A stretch of 64,000 nt of DNA, from assembly GCF_028682175.1 (NCBI RefSeq), contig NZ_JANHKS010000016.1:1-64000 (forward strand), read 5' to 3'. Position numbers and translations under genes: made by a program. Each line of letters begins with the position of its first letter. Position 1 is the stretch's first letter. The notes beneath the pieces are model-generated. The model was not told the origin of the DNA and searched no databases. It was given only the letters and a program-made list of their open reading frames with translations. Positions 1 through 8,222 of this stretch are shown here, one piece after another. The DNA is from Pseudomonas putida (GTDB lineage: Bacteria > Pseudomonadota > Gammaproteobacteria > Pseudomonadales > Pseudomonadaceae).

Positions 1-16
1 AATCACCCTCTGCCTG

Positions 17-928
17 TCACTTCTTCTTGAACGAATAAAACAGATTCGGCTCGCTGACCACATACAACGTCCCGTCTGCCCCCATCGCAATCCCCTCCGC
101 CTGCGGCACGCCCCTGGCCAGCCCCATGCTGCCTTTGCTCAACGACACATTGCCCACCGGCCGACCCGAGGTGTCCAGTTCCAGGATCTGCCGCGACTCA
201 TCGGACAGCGCCAGCAAGTGGCCGCTGATTTCATCGAACTGCAAGCTGGAAAGATCACGCACGAACAACCCGGCATCACGCTGTTTGCTCGACGTCACTT
301 CAAGAGTACTCGGGGTGCTGTCATCGGGATTCGGGAAGCCCCGCACTTCAAGGATCTGTACCGGCTTGCGCTCCTTGGCGACAAACAGGCGCTTGCCCTT
401 GTTGTCGTAGGCAAGCCCCTCAAAACCACTGTTGCCCCCAGCATTGATACCCAGGGTCAGTTGCTCGGCGTCGGCGGCATCGAGAAACCGCGTGTCGTCA
501 TCCACTTGCACCTTGATCAGCCGCTGGCTGTGCTCATCGCTGATCACATAAATGCCGGGGCTGATGTACTCCACAGCTTCCGCATCGCCAAACCCGGTCA
601 GGGGAATGCGCCGAATAATACGGCCCTCCAGGCTCAACTCGACCAACTCGGGGTCTTTGTTGGTCACGGTAAACAGGGTGTTGCGATCGGGGTCGAAGCT
701 CAGGGCCGAGACGTTGTCTTCCAGGCCTTCGATGATTCGGGCTTCGATCACCACTTCATAGTCATCAAGCCCCATCGCCTGTGCATCACTGGCCTGCCAG
801 AACACATGCCAGTTGAACCACACCCGCTCGACCACGCGGTATTCGCGCACGACGATGAACGACAACGCCAGCGCAAGGACGGCCAGCAAGGTGAGCAGCA
901 TCGCTTTGAAAGGGGACGGGCGACGCAT
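17..928 (-). CDS. SdiA-regulated (YjiK-like) membrane-anchored protein, copy 1
   Basis: A 303-residue protein with one N-terminal membrane segment (about residues 9-27), then a periplasmic domain of the SdiA-regulated/YjiK family, which resembles a beta-propeller with SMP-30/NHL-like blades. The blade-like phrases LSFDPDRNTLFTVTNKDP and AEGIAMGADGTLYVVSEPN are visible. The last residues (VSEPNLFYSFKKK) are identical to those of the next gene at 1150-2073, so the two are tandem paralogues separated by a repeat element. Biochemical function is unknown in the family; the name comes from regulation of the enterobacterial gene. The start ATG is followed by a basic stretch (MRRPSPFK) and then the membrane helix, which fits an inner-membrane anchor. 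Family assignment is firm, function is not. Confidence 0.8.
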   Translation of the reverse strand: MRRPSPFKAMLLTLLAVLALALSFIVVREYRVVERVWFNWHVFWQASDAQAMGLDDYEVVIEARIIEGLEDNVSALSFDPDRNTLFTVTNKDPELVELSLEGRIIRRIPLTGFGDAEAVEYISPGIYVISDEHSQRLIKVQVDDDTRFLDAADAEQLTLGINAGGNSGFEGLAYDNKGKRLFVAKERKPVQILEVRGFPNPDDSTPSTLEVTSSKQRDAGLFVRDLSSLQFDEISGHLLALSDESRQILELDTSGRPVGNVSLSKGSMGLARGVPQAEGIAMGADGTLYVVSEPNLFYSFKKK

Positions 929-1009
929 GTACGGAGCTCGGTTTCAGATGGGGGCGCATTAATATCACCCTAGTCTGAAACCAGACTTAAAACCCACCGA
1001 CGCAGCTTC

Positions 1010-1102
1010 CCTGTAGGAGTGAGCTTGCTCGCGATAGCGGTGCAACAGTCACCTTTTCTGTATCTGAAACACCGCCATCGCGAGCAAGCTCACTCCTACA
1101 GG
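1010..1102. repeat. REP/REPIN-like palindrome, TGTAGGAGTGAGC class
   Basis: Two inverted arms (CCTGTAGGAGTGAGCTTGCT and its complement, continuing into GCGATAGCGGTG / CACCGCCATCGC) flank a loop of about 30 bases. The element lies between the two YjiK-like paralogues. Near-identical arms recur at 8115, 17963, 19334, 24811, 36936 and 48273. No transposase is nearby; this class is thought to be moved in trans by a RAYT tyrosine transposase. Confidence 0.85.
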
Positions 1103-1149
1103 ATTGCTGTGAGCCCAAGGACGGCGGCGGGCCGGATTGGGGGGAAAGC

Positions 1150-2073
1150 TCACTTCTTCTTGAACGAATAGAACAGGTTCGGCTCGCTGACCATATAAAG
1201 GGTGCCTTCCTCGTCCATCGTCACGCCCTCGGCGCGGGGGATGGTGTGGTCCAGGCCGTTGAGGCCGCGGATCAGGCTCATGAAGCTGACCTTGTTGCCT
1301 TTCTCGTCCAACTCCAGCAGCAGATGCGACTCCGCCGACAGCGCCAGCAGGTGCCCGGTCTTCTGATCGACATGCAGCGCCGAGAGGTTGCGCATGATGA
1401 GATTGCCGGTGTCAGGCAGCTTCTGCTTGTCGCCTTTCAACACGGCGCTGCCGTCGGACTTCCAGCTGAACAGTGCCGGCGGACGCTCCTCGCCCAGCAG
1501 GATCTGCTGGTTGCGCGCATCCCAGGCCACGCCTTCGAAGGCCTTGTTCTGGTCAACCGACGGGCCCAGGTCATATTTGGGGAAATCGGCGATGTTCAGG
1601 CTCTTGGTCTCGGGTGTCACGGTGACCATGGTCATCAGGTGCTGACGCTCATCGACGATGGCCAGCAGGCCATTGCCCAGCACCGCCACGCCCTCGGGGT
1701 TGCTCCAGCCCACCAGCGGGATCTTGCGCAGCACGTCACCCGTCACGCTCAGCTCCGCGAGGAAGGCGTTCTTGCCCATCACCGAATACAGGGTCTTGGT
1801 GGACGGGTCATAGGACAGGTCCGAAGCCTCATCCTTTTCCAGCCCGGCCAGCGGTTTGCCGTCGATCACCACCCGGTAATCCGGCAGCCAGATGCTCGCA
1901 TCCTTTTGCGCAGAAGAGACCGTCTGTTCGCGCAGCCACAGCAACCCGCGGTCATCCCAGTGCCAGGCGTAAGACAAGCCCACGAGAATCACCACCAGGG
2001 CGATCAGCGACCAGCCCCCTACGGAACGCAGGGTGCGCTTGGGTTTGTTCAGTGGCGGGGTGTTAACGGTCAT
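1150..2073 (-). CDS. SdiA-regulated (YjiK-like) membrane-anchored protein, copy 2
   Basis: A 307-residue paralogue of the gene at 17-928. The reading frame is open 47 codons further upstream, but I chose the ATG at 2073 (MTVNTPPLNKPKRTLRS) because it puts a basic cytoplasmic tail before the only membrane helix (about residues 21-41, WSLIALVVILVGLSYAW). The extra upstream codons have no recognisable character. The extracytoplasmic part carries SdiA-regulated blades (LSYDPSTKTLYSVMGKN, AEGVTMDEEGTLYMVSEPN) and ends in the same FYSFKKK tail as copy 1. Role unknown; probably a periplasm-facing propeller. Confidence 0.8.
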   Translation of the reverse strand: MTVNTPPLNKPKRTLRSVGGWSLIALVVILVGLSYAWHWDDRGLLWLREQTVSSAQKDASIWLPDYRVVIDGKPLAGLEKDEASDLSYDPSTKTLYSVMGKNAFLAELSVTGDVLRKIPLVGWSNPEGVAVLGNGLLAIVDERQHLMTMVTVTPETKSLNIADFPKYDLGPSVDQNKAFEGVAWDARNQQILLGEERPPALFSWKSDGSAVLKGDKQKLPDTGNLIMRNLSALHVDQKTGHLLALSAESHLLLELDEKGNKVSFMSLIRGLNGLDHTIPRAEGVTMDEEGTLYMVSEPNLFYSFKKK

Positions 2074-2195
2074 CGAGACGATCCTGAAAAATCCATTGGC
2101 ACAGCGTCTGTGCGCTGCGGTCGGCGAGGAATTATCCGGATCGAGTGTGAAAAAAACGGCAATCCGGAAGTTCTCGTTACATCCACTTACTGAAA

Positions 2196-2230
2196 ACAAA
2201 AAAGCCGCCTGCAATCTCTCACAGGCGGCC
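2196..2230 (-). terminator. Rho-independent terminator of the FAH-family gene
   Basis: On the minus strand GCCGCCTG and CAGGCGGC form an 8-bp stem around a short loop, followed by TTTTTTG. It starts about 20 bases after the stop codon of the gene at 2251-2916. Confidence 0.85.
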
Positions 2231-2250
2231 TTTCAGTGAAACGGCAACGA

Positions 2251-2916
2251 TCAGCGCACGTCGCTTTCGAAACGGCTTTGCCCCGGCAGTTCGAGCACGA
2301 TCTGGTCACCCACGTTGAACGGCCCCACGCCCGCTGGTGTGCCGGTCATGATGAGGTCGCCCGCCTGCAGCGAGAACTGCGACGCCATGTGCTGGATCAT
2401 CGGCACGATGGGGTTGAGCATCTGGCTGCTGTTGCCGTCCTGGCGCACTTCGCCGTTGACGGTCAGGCGAATCGCGATGTCGGTCAGGTCCGGGTAGGCA
2501 TCGGCCGACACGAACGGCGCAATCACCGCCGCGCCGTCGAACGACTTGGCGATTTCCCACGGCAGGCCCTTCTCCTTGAGCTTGGACTGCACGTCGCGCA
2601 GGGTCAGGTCCAGGCCCGGAGCGAAGCCGGAAATGGCATCCAGCACTTCTTCGCGGCTCGGGTTCTTGCTCAGGGACTTGCCGATCAGCACAACGATTTC
2701 AGCCTCGTAATGCACCGATCCACGGTCCTCTGGAATGCTGAAACCACCCTCGATTTCCACCACGCAACTGCCCGGCTTGATGAACAGCAAAGGCTCGGTC
2801 GGCACCGGGTTGTCCAGCTCCTTGGCGTGCTCGGCGTAGTTGCGGCCGATGCAGACCACCTTGCCCAGGGGGAAATGGACCTTGGTCCCGTCGATGTATT
2901 TGTGCTGGTAGCTCAT
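2251..2916 (-). CDS. Fumarylacetoacetate hydrolase (FAH) family protein
   Basis: A 221-residue single-domain member of the FAH superfamily, the size of YcgM-type acylpyruvate hydrolases or oxaloacetate decarboxylases. Visible family marks are KVVCIGRNYAEHAKE near the N-terminus, the metal-binding acidic motif HYEAEIVVLIGK (about residues 70-81), a further acidic site in GFAPGLDLTLRDVQ, and ITGTP-like MTGTPAGVGPF near the C-terminus. The enzyme should use Mg2+ or Mn2+ to cleave a C-C bond in a beta-diketo or 2-oxo acid; the exact substrate cannot be read. It follows the flavoprotein gene with a gap of 36 bases on the same strand, so the two are probably co-transcribed, and a terminator follows it. 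Confidence 0.85.
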   Translation of the reverse strand: MSYQHKYIDGTKVHFPLGKVVCIGRNYAEHAKELDNPVPTEPLLFIKPGSCVVEIEGGFSIPEDRGSVHYEAEIVVLIGKSLSKNPSREEVLDAISGFAPGLDLTLRDVQSKLKEKGLPWEIAKSFDGAAVIAPFVSADAYPDLTDIAIRLTVNGEVRQDGNSSQMLNPIVPMIQHMASQFSLQAGDLIMTGTPAGVGPFNVGDQIVLELPGQSRFESDVR

Positions 2917-2952
2917 TGAGCGCTCCTGAGTGCGTTTGGCAGCGGGTGCAGC

Positions 2953-4371
2953 TTACACCGCAAAGATCTTGCCCGGGTTCATGATGCCGTTGGGGTCGAA
3001 GACAGCCTTGAGGGCCTTCATGTAGTCGATTTCCAGCGGCGAGCGGCTGTATTCAAGGTAGTCGCGCTTGACCAGCCCCACGCCATGCTCGGCGGAAATC
3101 GAGCCGTTGTACTTCTCGACGATCTCGAACACCCACTTGTTGACCTTCGAACAGGTGGCGAAGAACTCGGCCTTGTCCAGGTTCTCGGGCTTGAGGATGT
3201 TCAGGTGCAGGTTGCCGTCGCCGATGTGGCCGTACCAGACCACTTCGAAATCCGGGTAATGCTCGCTGACGATGGCGTCGATTTCCTTGAGGAAGGCCGG
3301 CACTTTAGAGACGGTCACGGAAATGTCGTTCTTGTAGGGCGTCCAGTGGGAAATGGTTTCGGACAGGTATTCGCGCAGCTTCCACAAGTTCTGCAACTGC
3401 TGCTTGCTCTGGCTCATCACCCCGTCGATCACCCAGCCCTGCTCCACGCAATGTTCGAAGATTTCCAGCGCCTGGTTGGAGACGTCCTCGTTGACGGCTT
3501 CGAACTCCAGCAGCGCATAGAACGGAGTTTTGGTGGCGAAAGGCTCGGGCACGTCGCCACGGGCCATGATTCGGGCCAGGCCCTTGTCGGAAAAGAACTC
3601 AAAGGCTGTCAGATCCAGCTTGCCGTGGAAGGCGTGCAGCACCGGCATGATCGAATCGAAATCAGGGGTGCCGAGCACCATGCAGGTCAAGTTCTTCGGC
3701 TCGCGGTCCAGGCGCATCGTGGCCTCGACCACAAACCCCAGGGTGCCTTCGGCGCCGATGAACAACTGGCGCATGTCGTAGCCAGTGGCGTTCTTGGTCA
3801 GGTCCTTGTTCAACTCCAGGATGTCGCCCTTGCCGGTGACGACTTTCAGCCCGGCGACCCAGTTGCGGGTCATGCCGTAGCGAATGACCTTGATCCCGCC
3901 GGCATTGGTGCCGATATTGCCGCCAATCTGGCTGGAACCTGACGAAGCGAAGTCCACCGGGTAATACAGCCCGTTCTCCTCGGCGAAGTTTTGCAGTTGC
4001 TTGGTGATGACGCCCGGCTGGCAACGCACGGTGCGGTCGGTGGCGTTGAGTTCGAGAATCTGATTCATGTAGTCGAAGGAAACCACGACCTCGCCGTTGG
4101 TCGCCACCGCCGCTGCCGAAAGCCCGGTCCGGCCACCCGAGGGCACCAGCGCGACCTTGTGCGCATTGGCCCAGCGCACGATGGCCTGGACCTGCTCGAC
4201 CGCCTTGGGGAACACGATTGCACTGGGCGCCGGGGCGAATTGCCGGGTCCAGTCCTTGCCCCAGGCTTCGAGGGATTGCGGGTCGGTCAGCACCTTGCCA
4301 GGCTCGACCAGACCCTTCAGTTCTTCCATCGCGGCAACGTCGATCATCAGCAGAACTCTCGGATTATTCAT
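2953..4371 (-). CDS. FAD-binding oxidase, probable D-2-hydroxyglutarate dehydrogenase
   Basis: A 472-residue flavoprotein of the VAO/PCMH family. The FAD domain is at about residues 40-220 with the pyrophosphate-binding loop PSGGRTGLSAAAV and GGNIGTNAGGIKVIRYG. The C-terminal FAD-oxidase domain has the metal-site motif WYGHIGDGNLHLN and ends with AEHGVG...NPGKIF. It is divergent from serA. In Pseudomonas stutzeri the flavoprotein next to serA was shown to be a D-2-hydroxyglutarate dehydrogenase that removes the D-2-hydroxyglutarate made by SerA and drives serine synthesis, and that is my preferred call. Other D-lactate/glycolate-type oxidases share the fold. The ATG at 4371 has AGGA six bases upstream; MIDVAAMEEL nine codons in is an alternative start. 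Confidence 0.82.
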   Translation of the reverse strand: MNNPRVLLMIDVAAMEELKGLVEPGKVLTDPQSLEAWGKDWTRQFAPAPSAIVFPKAVEQVQAIVRWANAHKVALVPSGGRTGLSAAAVATNGEVVVSFDYMNQILELNATDRTVRCQPGVITKQLQNFAEENGLYYPVDFASSGSSQIGGNIGTNAGGIKVIRYGMTRNWVAGLKVVTGKGDILELNKDLTKNATGYDMRQLFIGAEGTLGFVVEATMRLDREPKNLTCMVLGTPDFDSIMPVLHAFHGKLDLTAFEFFSDKGLARIMARGDVPEPFATKTPFYALLEFEAVNEDVSNQALEIFEHCVEQGWVIDGVMSQSKQQLQNLWKLREYLSETISHWTPYKNDISVTVSKVPAFLKEIDAIVSEHYPDFEVVWYGHIGDGNLHLNILKPENLDKAEFFATCSKVNKWVFEIVEKYNGSISAEHGVGLVKRDYLEYSRSPLEIDYMKALKAVFDPNGIMNPGKIFAV

Positions 4372-4546
4372 GATTATCCTGAGAACGCTTCACGTCGCAG
4401 GAACGGGTATTTAGCGGGGCACATATGCTAGCATACCGCCCCCGCAGAGACGTGCCTGAGGCCGACTCTCGGTGGCGCCATTGCGCCGCGAGGCAGCTTG
4501 CGCTGTCCATTTCCTGCCAATTTCTCCGGGACACAGGTTTACGCAG

Positions 4547-5776
4547 ATGAGCAAGACTTCCCTCGACAAGAGCAAGATCAAGTTCCTTCTTCTCGAAGGC
4601 GTCCACCAATCCGCCGTCGACGTCCTCAAGGCCGCCGGCTACACCAGCATCGAGTACCACACCAAGTCTCTGCCGGAAGCCGAGCTCAAGGAAAAGATCG
4701 CCGACGCTCACTTCATCGGCATTCGCTCTCGCACCCAACTGACCGAAGAAATGTTCGACTGCGCCAAGAAACTGGTCGCCGTTGGCTGCTTCTGCATCGG
4801 CACCAACCAGGTTGACCTGGACGCTGCCCGCGAGCGTGGTATCGCCGTATTCAACGCGCCGTACTCCAACACCCGCTCCGTGGCCGAACTGGTGCTGGCC
4901 GAGGCCATCCTGCTGCTGCGCGGCATCCCCGAGAAAAACGCTTCCTGCCATCGCGGTGGCTGGATCAAGAGCGCGGCCAACTCCTTCGAGATCCGTGGCA
5001 AGAAACTGGGCATCATCGGCTACGGCTCGATCGGTACGCAGCTGTCGGTCCTGGCCGAGAGCCTGGGCATGCAGGTGTTCTTCTTCGACCCGCTGACCAA
5101 GCTGCCACTGGGTAACGCCACTCAGGTCACCAGCATGACCGAGCTGCTGGGCCTGGCTGACATCGTGTCCCTGCACGTGCCTGAACTGCCGTCCACCCAG
5201 ATGATGATCGGCGAGAAAGAAATCCGCGCGATGAAAAAAGGCGCGATCCTGATCAACGCCGCTCGCGGCACCGTGGTTGATCTGGACGCCCTGGCCGACG
5301 CGATCAAGGACCAGCACCTGATCGGCGCCGCCATCGACGTGTTCCCGGTCGAGCCGCGCTCCAACGACGACATCTTCGAAAGCCCGCTGCGTGGCCTGGA
5401 CAACGTGATCCTGACCCCGCACATCGGCGGCTCCACCGCCGAAGCCCAGGCCAACATCGGTCTGGAAGTGGCCGAGAAGCTGGTCAAGTACAGCGACAAC
5501 GGTACTTCGGTGTCTTCGGTCAACTTCCCTGAAGTGGCCCTGCCGGCTCACCCTGGCAAGCACCGCCTGCTGCACATCCACGAAAACATCCCGGGCGTGC
5601 TAATGGAAATCAACAAGGTGTTCGCGGAAAACGGCATCAACATCTCCGGTCAGTTCCTGCAGACCAACGAGAAAGTCGGTTACGTGGTCATCGACGTCGA
5701 CGCCGAGTACTCGGACCTGGCGCAAGAGAAACTGCAGCACATCAAAGGCACCATCCGCAGCCGCGTGTTGTTCTAA
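4547..5776 (+). CDS. serA: D-3-phosphoglycerate dehydrogenase
   Basis: A 409-residue enzyme of the E. coli SerA type (410 residues there). It oxidises 3-phosphoglycerate to 3-phosphohydroxypyruvate with NAD+, the first step of serine synthesis, and enzymes of this type can also reduce 2-oxoglutarate to D-2-hydroxyglutarate. Visible are the Rossmann motif KLGIIGYGSIGTQLS, the catalytic Arg in INAARGTVVDLDA, the Glu in DVFPVEPRS, the His in LTPHIGGSTAEAQ, and a C-terminal ACT domain (HENIPGVLMEINKVFAENGI) that binds serine for feedback inhibition. The frame is open 25 codons upstream to a GTG, but the ATG at 4547 (MSKTSLDKSKIKF) matches the family N-terminus. A strong terminator follows. Confidence 0.97.
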   Translation: MSKTSLDKSKIKFLLLEGVHQSAVDVLKAAGYTSIEYHTKSLPEAELKEKIADAHFIGIRSRTQLTEEMFDCAKKLVAVGCFCIGTNQVDLDAARERGIAVFNAPYSNTRSVAELVLAEAILLLRGIPEKNASCHRGGWIKSAANSFEIRGKKLGIIGYGSIGTQLSVLAESLGMQVFFFDPLTKLPLGNATQVTSMTELLGLADIVSLHVPELPSTQMMIGEKEIRAMKKGAILINAARGTVVDLDALADAIKDQHLIGAAIDVFPVEPRSNDDIFESPLRGLDNVILTPHIGGSTAEAQANIGLEVAEKLVKYSDNGTSVSSVNFPEVALPAHPGKHRLLHIHENIPGVLMEINKVFAENGINISGQFLQTNEKVGYVVIDVDAEYSDLAQEKLQHIKGTIRSRVLF

Positions 5777-5790
5777 GCCTTGCTGCAATG

Positions 5791-5820
5791 AAAAAGGAGA
5801 CCTTCGGGTCTCCTTTTTTT
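5791..5820 (+). terminator. Rho-independent terminator of serA
   Basis: GGAGACC, the tetraloop TTCG, GGTCTCC and then seven T residues. The stem begins about 20 bases after the serA stop codon. A matching A-run upstream may make it work in both directions. Confidence 0.95.
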
Positions 5821-5839
5821 GTGCCTGGTGACGCCAATC

Positions 5840-5932
5840 CCGTAGCAGCACGGCTTGCCGGCGGGGGCGGTGTGTCATGCAACCCATTATTGGCTGACAC
5901 ACCGCTCCCGCCGGCAAGCCGTGCTGCTACGG
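5840..5932. repeat. REP/REPIN-like palindrome, GTAGCAGCACGG class
   Basis: Arms CCGTAGCAGCACGGCTTGCC...GGCGGTGTGTCA and the complement flank the core TGCAACCCATTATTGGC. It lies between the convergent serA and DUF4399 genes. Full copies of the same arms occur at 9856, 25590, 28785, 35636, 43764 and 52853; shorter or partial ones at 32958, 48381, 50368 and 61664. Confidence 0.88.
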
Positions 5933-5949
5933 ATCGGGCGGCGCGCCCG

Positions 5950-6387
5950 TTATTTCACAGTAATGGTGATCTTCTGCGACTCCACCGGCGGGTTCAGCGG
6001 GATGTGGCTCTTGTCGCCCACCAGCAGCTGCAAGGTGTGCTGGCCAGGGGTGAGGGTCAATTCGGTTTCGGTCTGGCCCTTGCCGAAGTGGCGGATGTTG
6101 TCGGTGGTGGGCAGCGGTGCGTTCATGTCCGGCTGGTCTTTCACGTCGATCAGCAGGTGATGGTGCCCGGTGTCCGGCACATCCACGCCAGCCGGCGCGA
6201 CGCCCATGCCCTTGAGCCCGAACTGCACCTTGAACGTGCCATTGACCGTCGCGCCGTCCTTGGGCGAGATGATGTACACCTCGGCGCCGGCGGGCGATGC
6301 AGTACGCGGCACATCGGCGGCCTGCACCACGAATGCAGAGCCCAGCAGCAGGCCGGCCAGGGCAGTTCTTGCAAATAGCGTCTTCAT
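5950..6387 (-). CDS. DUF4399 domain-containing periplasmic protein
   Basis: A 145-residue secreted protein. The ATG at 6387 was chosen over one 20 codons upstream because AGGAG sits seven to eight bases before it and it opens a clean signal peptide (MKTLFARTALAGLLLGSAFVVQA). The mature part has the DUF4399 phrases VYIISPKDGATVNGTFKVQFGLKGMG, DTGHHHLLIDV and LTPGQHTLQLLVGDKSHIPL. The paired histidines in GHHHLL look like a possible metal site, but no function is established for the family. It ends close to the REP element that separates it from serA. Confidence 0.85.
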   Translation of the reverse strand: MKTLFARTALAGLLLGSAFVVQAADVPRTASPAGAEVYIISPKDGATVNGTFKVQFGLKGMGVAPAGVDVPDTGHHHLLIDVKDQPDMNAPLPTTDNIRHFGKGQTETELTLTPGQHTLQLLVGDKSHIPLNPPVESQKITITVK

Positions 6388-6516
6388 GATCTCTCCTGTT
6401 TTTATCGATGCCGACAATCGGACCTTGATCCAGCCCGTCCGGTTCACGACTTCACCTTAGCCCGATCTGGCACGGCGACGGCCGGGAGAGTGAATTTATG
6501 TCGAAGATTTCATCTT

Positions 6517-7146
6517 TTACAGCTCGAACGGCTCATTGCCGCGCCGACGGAACCAGCCGGTCAGCGACAAGCGCTCGTGACAGGCAGGCAGCACCTCGTG
6601 GGGCATGTCACCGGACATGAACACCACCAGGCAGCCACCCAGCGGCGGCACGTCGAACTCGGGCGCATTTTTCGGGAACATGCGCAGCTGTCCGCCATGC
6701 TCGGGCTGCCAGGCGTCATTGAGGTAGATCACCGCCGAAACCATGCGCTTGTCATCGTCCCGGAAACGGTCGACATGCTTGCGGTAGAACGCCCCCGGCG
6801 GATAGAGCGCGAAGTGGCACTCAAACTCTTCCAGGCCAAGGAACAACCCGCGATTGAGCGCCTGGCGCAGGCTGTCCATGAGTTCCAGATAGCGGTCGCA
6901 GGACGCGGCCTGCCCCGGCTCGATCCACTGGATATGATCGCCGCGTATCCCCTCGCGCACTTCCTGCGTCGCGCCGCGTCCCACGGCAGCAGGCGCCAGC
7001 TCGCCCTGAACCGCGCGCGTGCGGCATTCAAGGGCCAGCTCGCGGGTCAGGTCCGGCGGGAGAAAGAGGTTCTGCTGCGACCAGCCACGTTCGGCCAGGT
7101 CGTCGACGATGCGTAACAGCAGTGGATCATCAGGGGATAGGGACAT
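6517..7146 (-). CDS. 2-oxoglutarate/Fe(II)-dependent oxygenase (prolyl-4-hydroxylase-type)
   Basis: A protein of about 209 residues with the double-stranded beta-helix of the P4Hc family. The iron-binding HxD is in FYRKHVDRFRDDDKR, the distal His in GDMPHEVLPA, and the 2-oxoglutarate-binding Arg in ERLSLTGWFRRRG. It should hydroxylate an unidentified protein or small-molecule substrate at the cost of 2-oxoglutarate and O2. The frame is open up to 7287, but the first 47 codons look like untranslated DNA; ATGs at 7146 and 7155 are both plausible and neither has a strong ribosome-binding site. I chose 7146. Confidence 0.8.
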   Translation of the reverse strand: MSLSPDDPLLLRIVDDLAERGWSQQNLFLPPDLTRELALECRTRAVQGELAPAAVGRGATQEVREGIRGDHIQWIEPGQAASCDRYLELMDSLRQALNRGLFLGLEEFECHFALYPPGAFYRKHVDRFRDDDKRMVSAVIYLNDAWQPEHGGQLRMFPKNAPEFDVPPLGGCLVVFMSGDMPHEVLPACHERLSLTGWFRRRGNEPFEL

Positions 7147-7350
7147 GCCGCGCATAGTATCCATACGCCGGGCAATCCAACAGCTCCTGCGGTCCGCTGG
7201 ACGAGGAATATTTTTCGCAGTGTATAAACAGGCAGGCGCTTTAAACGCAGGGTCGTCGAACCCATCGGTTTTCTTGGGGTCTGGCAACTGTTAACTCGAC
7301 AAATCCCCGCCGCGCCGTCGAGAATAGCGGCTTGCCGACAGGAGTCACTA

Positions 7351-8091
7351 ATGCGCCGTCTGTTTTTCCTGCTGTTGATGTTCTGCACCATGCCTGTCTG
7401 GGCAGACGTCCATGACCAGCTTTACAAGATCGCTGGTTGGCCGGATCAACGCGCGCACTTCAACGACGCCCTCAAGGCCGCCCAGCAGCGCTACAAGAAT
7501 AGCCTGCCGCCTGCTGTATTCGACGCCCTCGTCAGCAACAGCAACCAGCGCTTCGCCCCTCAGGCCATGGATCAGCGCGCCGAGCAGAAACTGCGCCAGA
7601 CGCTGGCCGATCCCAACCCGGCGCTGCAGTTCTTCCAGTCCCCGCTGGGACGCAAGATCGTCAACGCCGAGCTGACCGCCACCCGCCCCGATCAACTGGC
7701 AAAGAACGCCCAGGGCCTGCCCCACATGCAGGCTGACGACAACCGTCTGCTGATCATCGGCCACCTGGCCAATGCCCTGCCGGCCAAGGAGGCAGGCGCC
7801 GAAGTGAGCCTGGCGATTGCGGGCGTGGCTGCTGACAGCCTGAGTTCGATGATTCCGGGACTGATGGGCGGCGGTACCACCCAGGCCATGCTCGACGGCC
7901 AGCGCCAACGCCTGATGGGCCAGATCGCCAATGACATGAGCAACACGCTGTTGTATGTGTATCGGGACCTGTCCGACGCCGAGCTGGACGAGTTCGCAAC
8001 CTTTGCCGAATCCGCCGAAGGCAAGGCCTACTACCAGGCCGCACTGGCCGCGATTCGCGCGGGCTTGGCGGTTGGGCAGCCGGTAAAGTAA
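7351..8091 (+). CDS. DUF2059 domain-containing exported protein
   Basis: A 246-residue protein with a signal peptide (MRRLFFLLLMFCTMPVWA, cleavage near residue 18) and an otherwise soluble, helix-rich sequence. The C-terminal third (TLLYVYRDLSDAELDEFATF through EGKAYYQAA) fits the DUF2059 pattern of a short helical domain. No catalytic motif is visible and I know no function for the family. GACAGGAG lies eight bases upstream of the start. A REP element follows the stop codon and separates it from the convergent hydrolase gene. Confidence 0.75.
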   Translation: MRRLFFLLLMFCTMPVWADVHDQLYKIAGWPDQRAHFNDALKAAQQRYKNSLPPAVFDALVSNSNQRFAPQAMDQRAEQKLRQTLADPNPALQFFQSPLGRKIVNAELTATRPDQLAKNAQGLPHMQADDNRLLIIGHLANALPAKEAGAEVSLAIAGVAADSLSSMIPGLMGGGTTQAMLDGQRQRLMGQIANDMSNTLLYVYRDLSDAELDEFATFAESAEGKAYYQAALAAIRAGLAVGQPVK

Positions 8092-8114
8092 CCGCTCCTG
8101 ACACCTCGAGCCCC

Positions 8115-8203
8115 TGTAGGAGTGAGCTTGCTCGCGATAGCGGTGCATCAGCTACATGAGAGGCGGCTGGCATACCCCAATCGCGAGCAAGCTCACTCCT
8201 ACA
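8115..8203. repeat. REP/REPIN-like palindrome, TGTAGGAGTGAGC class
   Basis: Arms TGTAGGAGTGAGCTTGCTCGCGAT and the complement flank about 40 bases. It lies between the convergent DUF2059 and alpha/beta hydrolase genes, where it may also act as a terminator-like hairpin. Confidence 0.85.
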
Positions 8204-8222
8204 AGCCTGCTCGGAGCGGGGC

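Noticed and set aside
4408..4440. Palindrome ATGCTAGCAT in front of serA as an operator
   Set aside because: Only ten bases and possibly part of a -10 element; not enough to claim a regulator site.
5840..5932. Treating each REP palindrome as a dedicated transcription terminator
   Set aside because: They lack a T-run, and several occur inside operons or next to separate true terminators; terminator-like action is possible but not shown.
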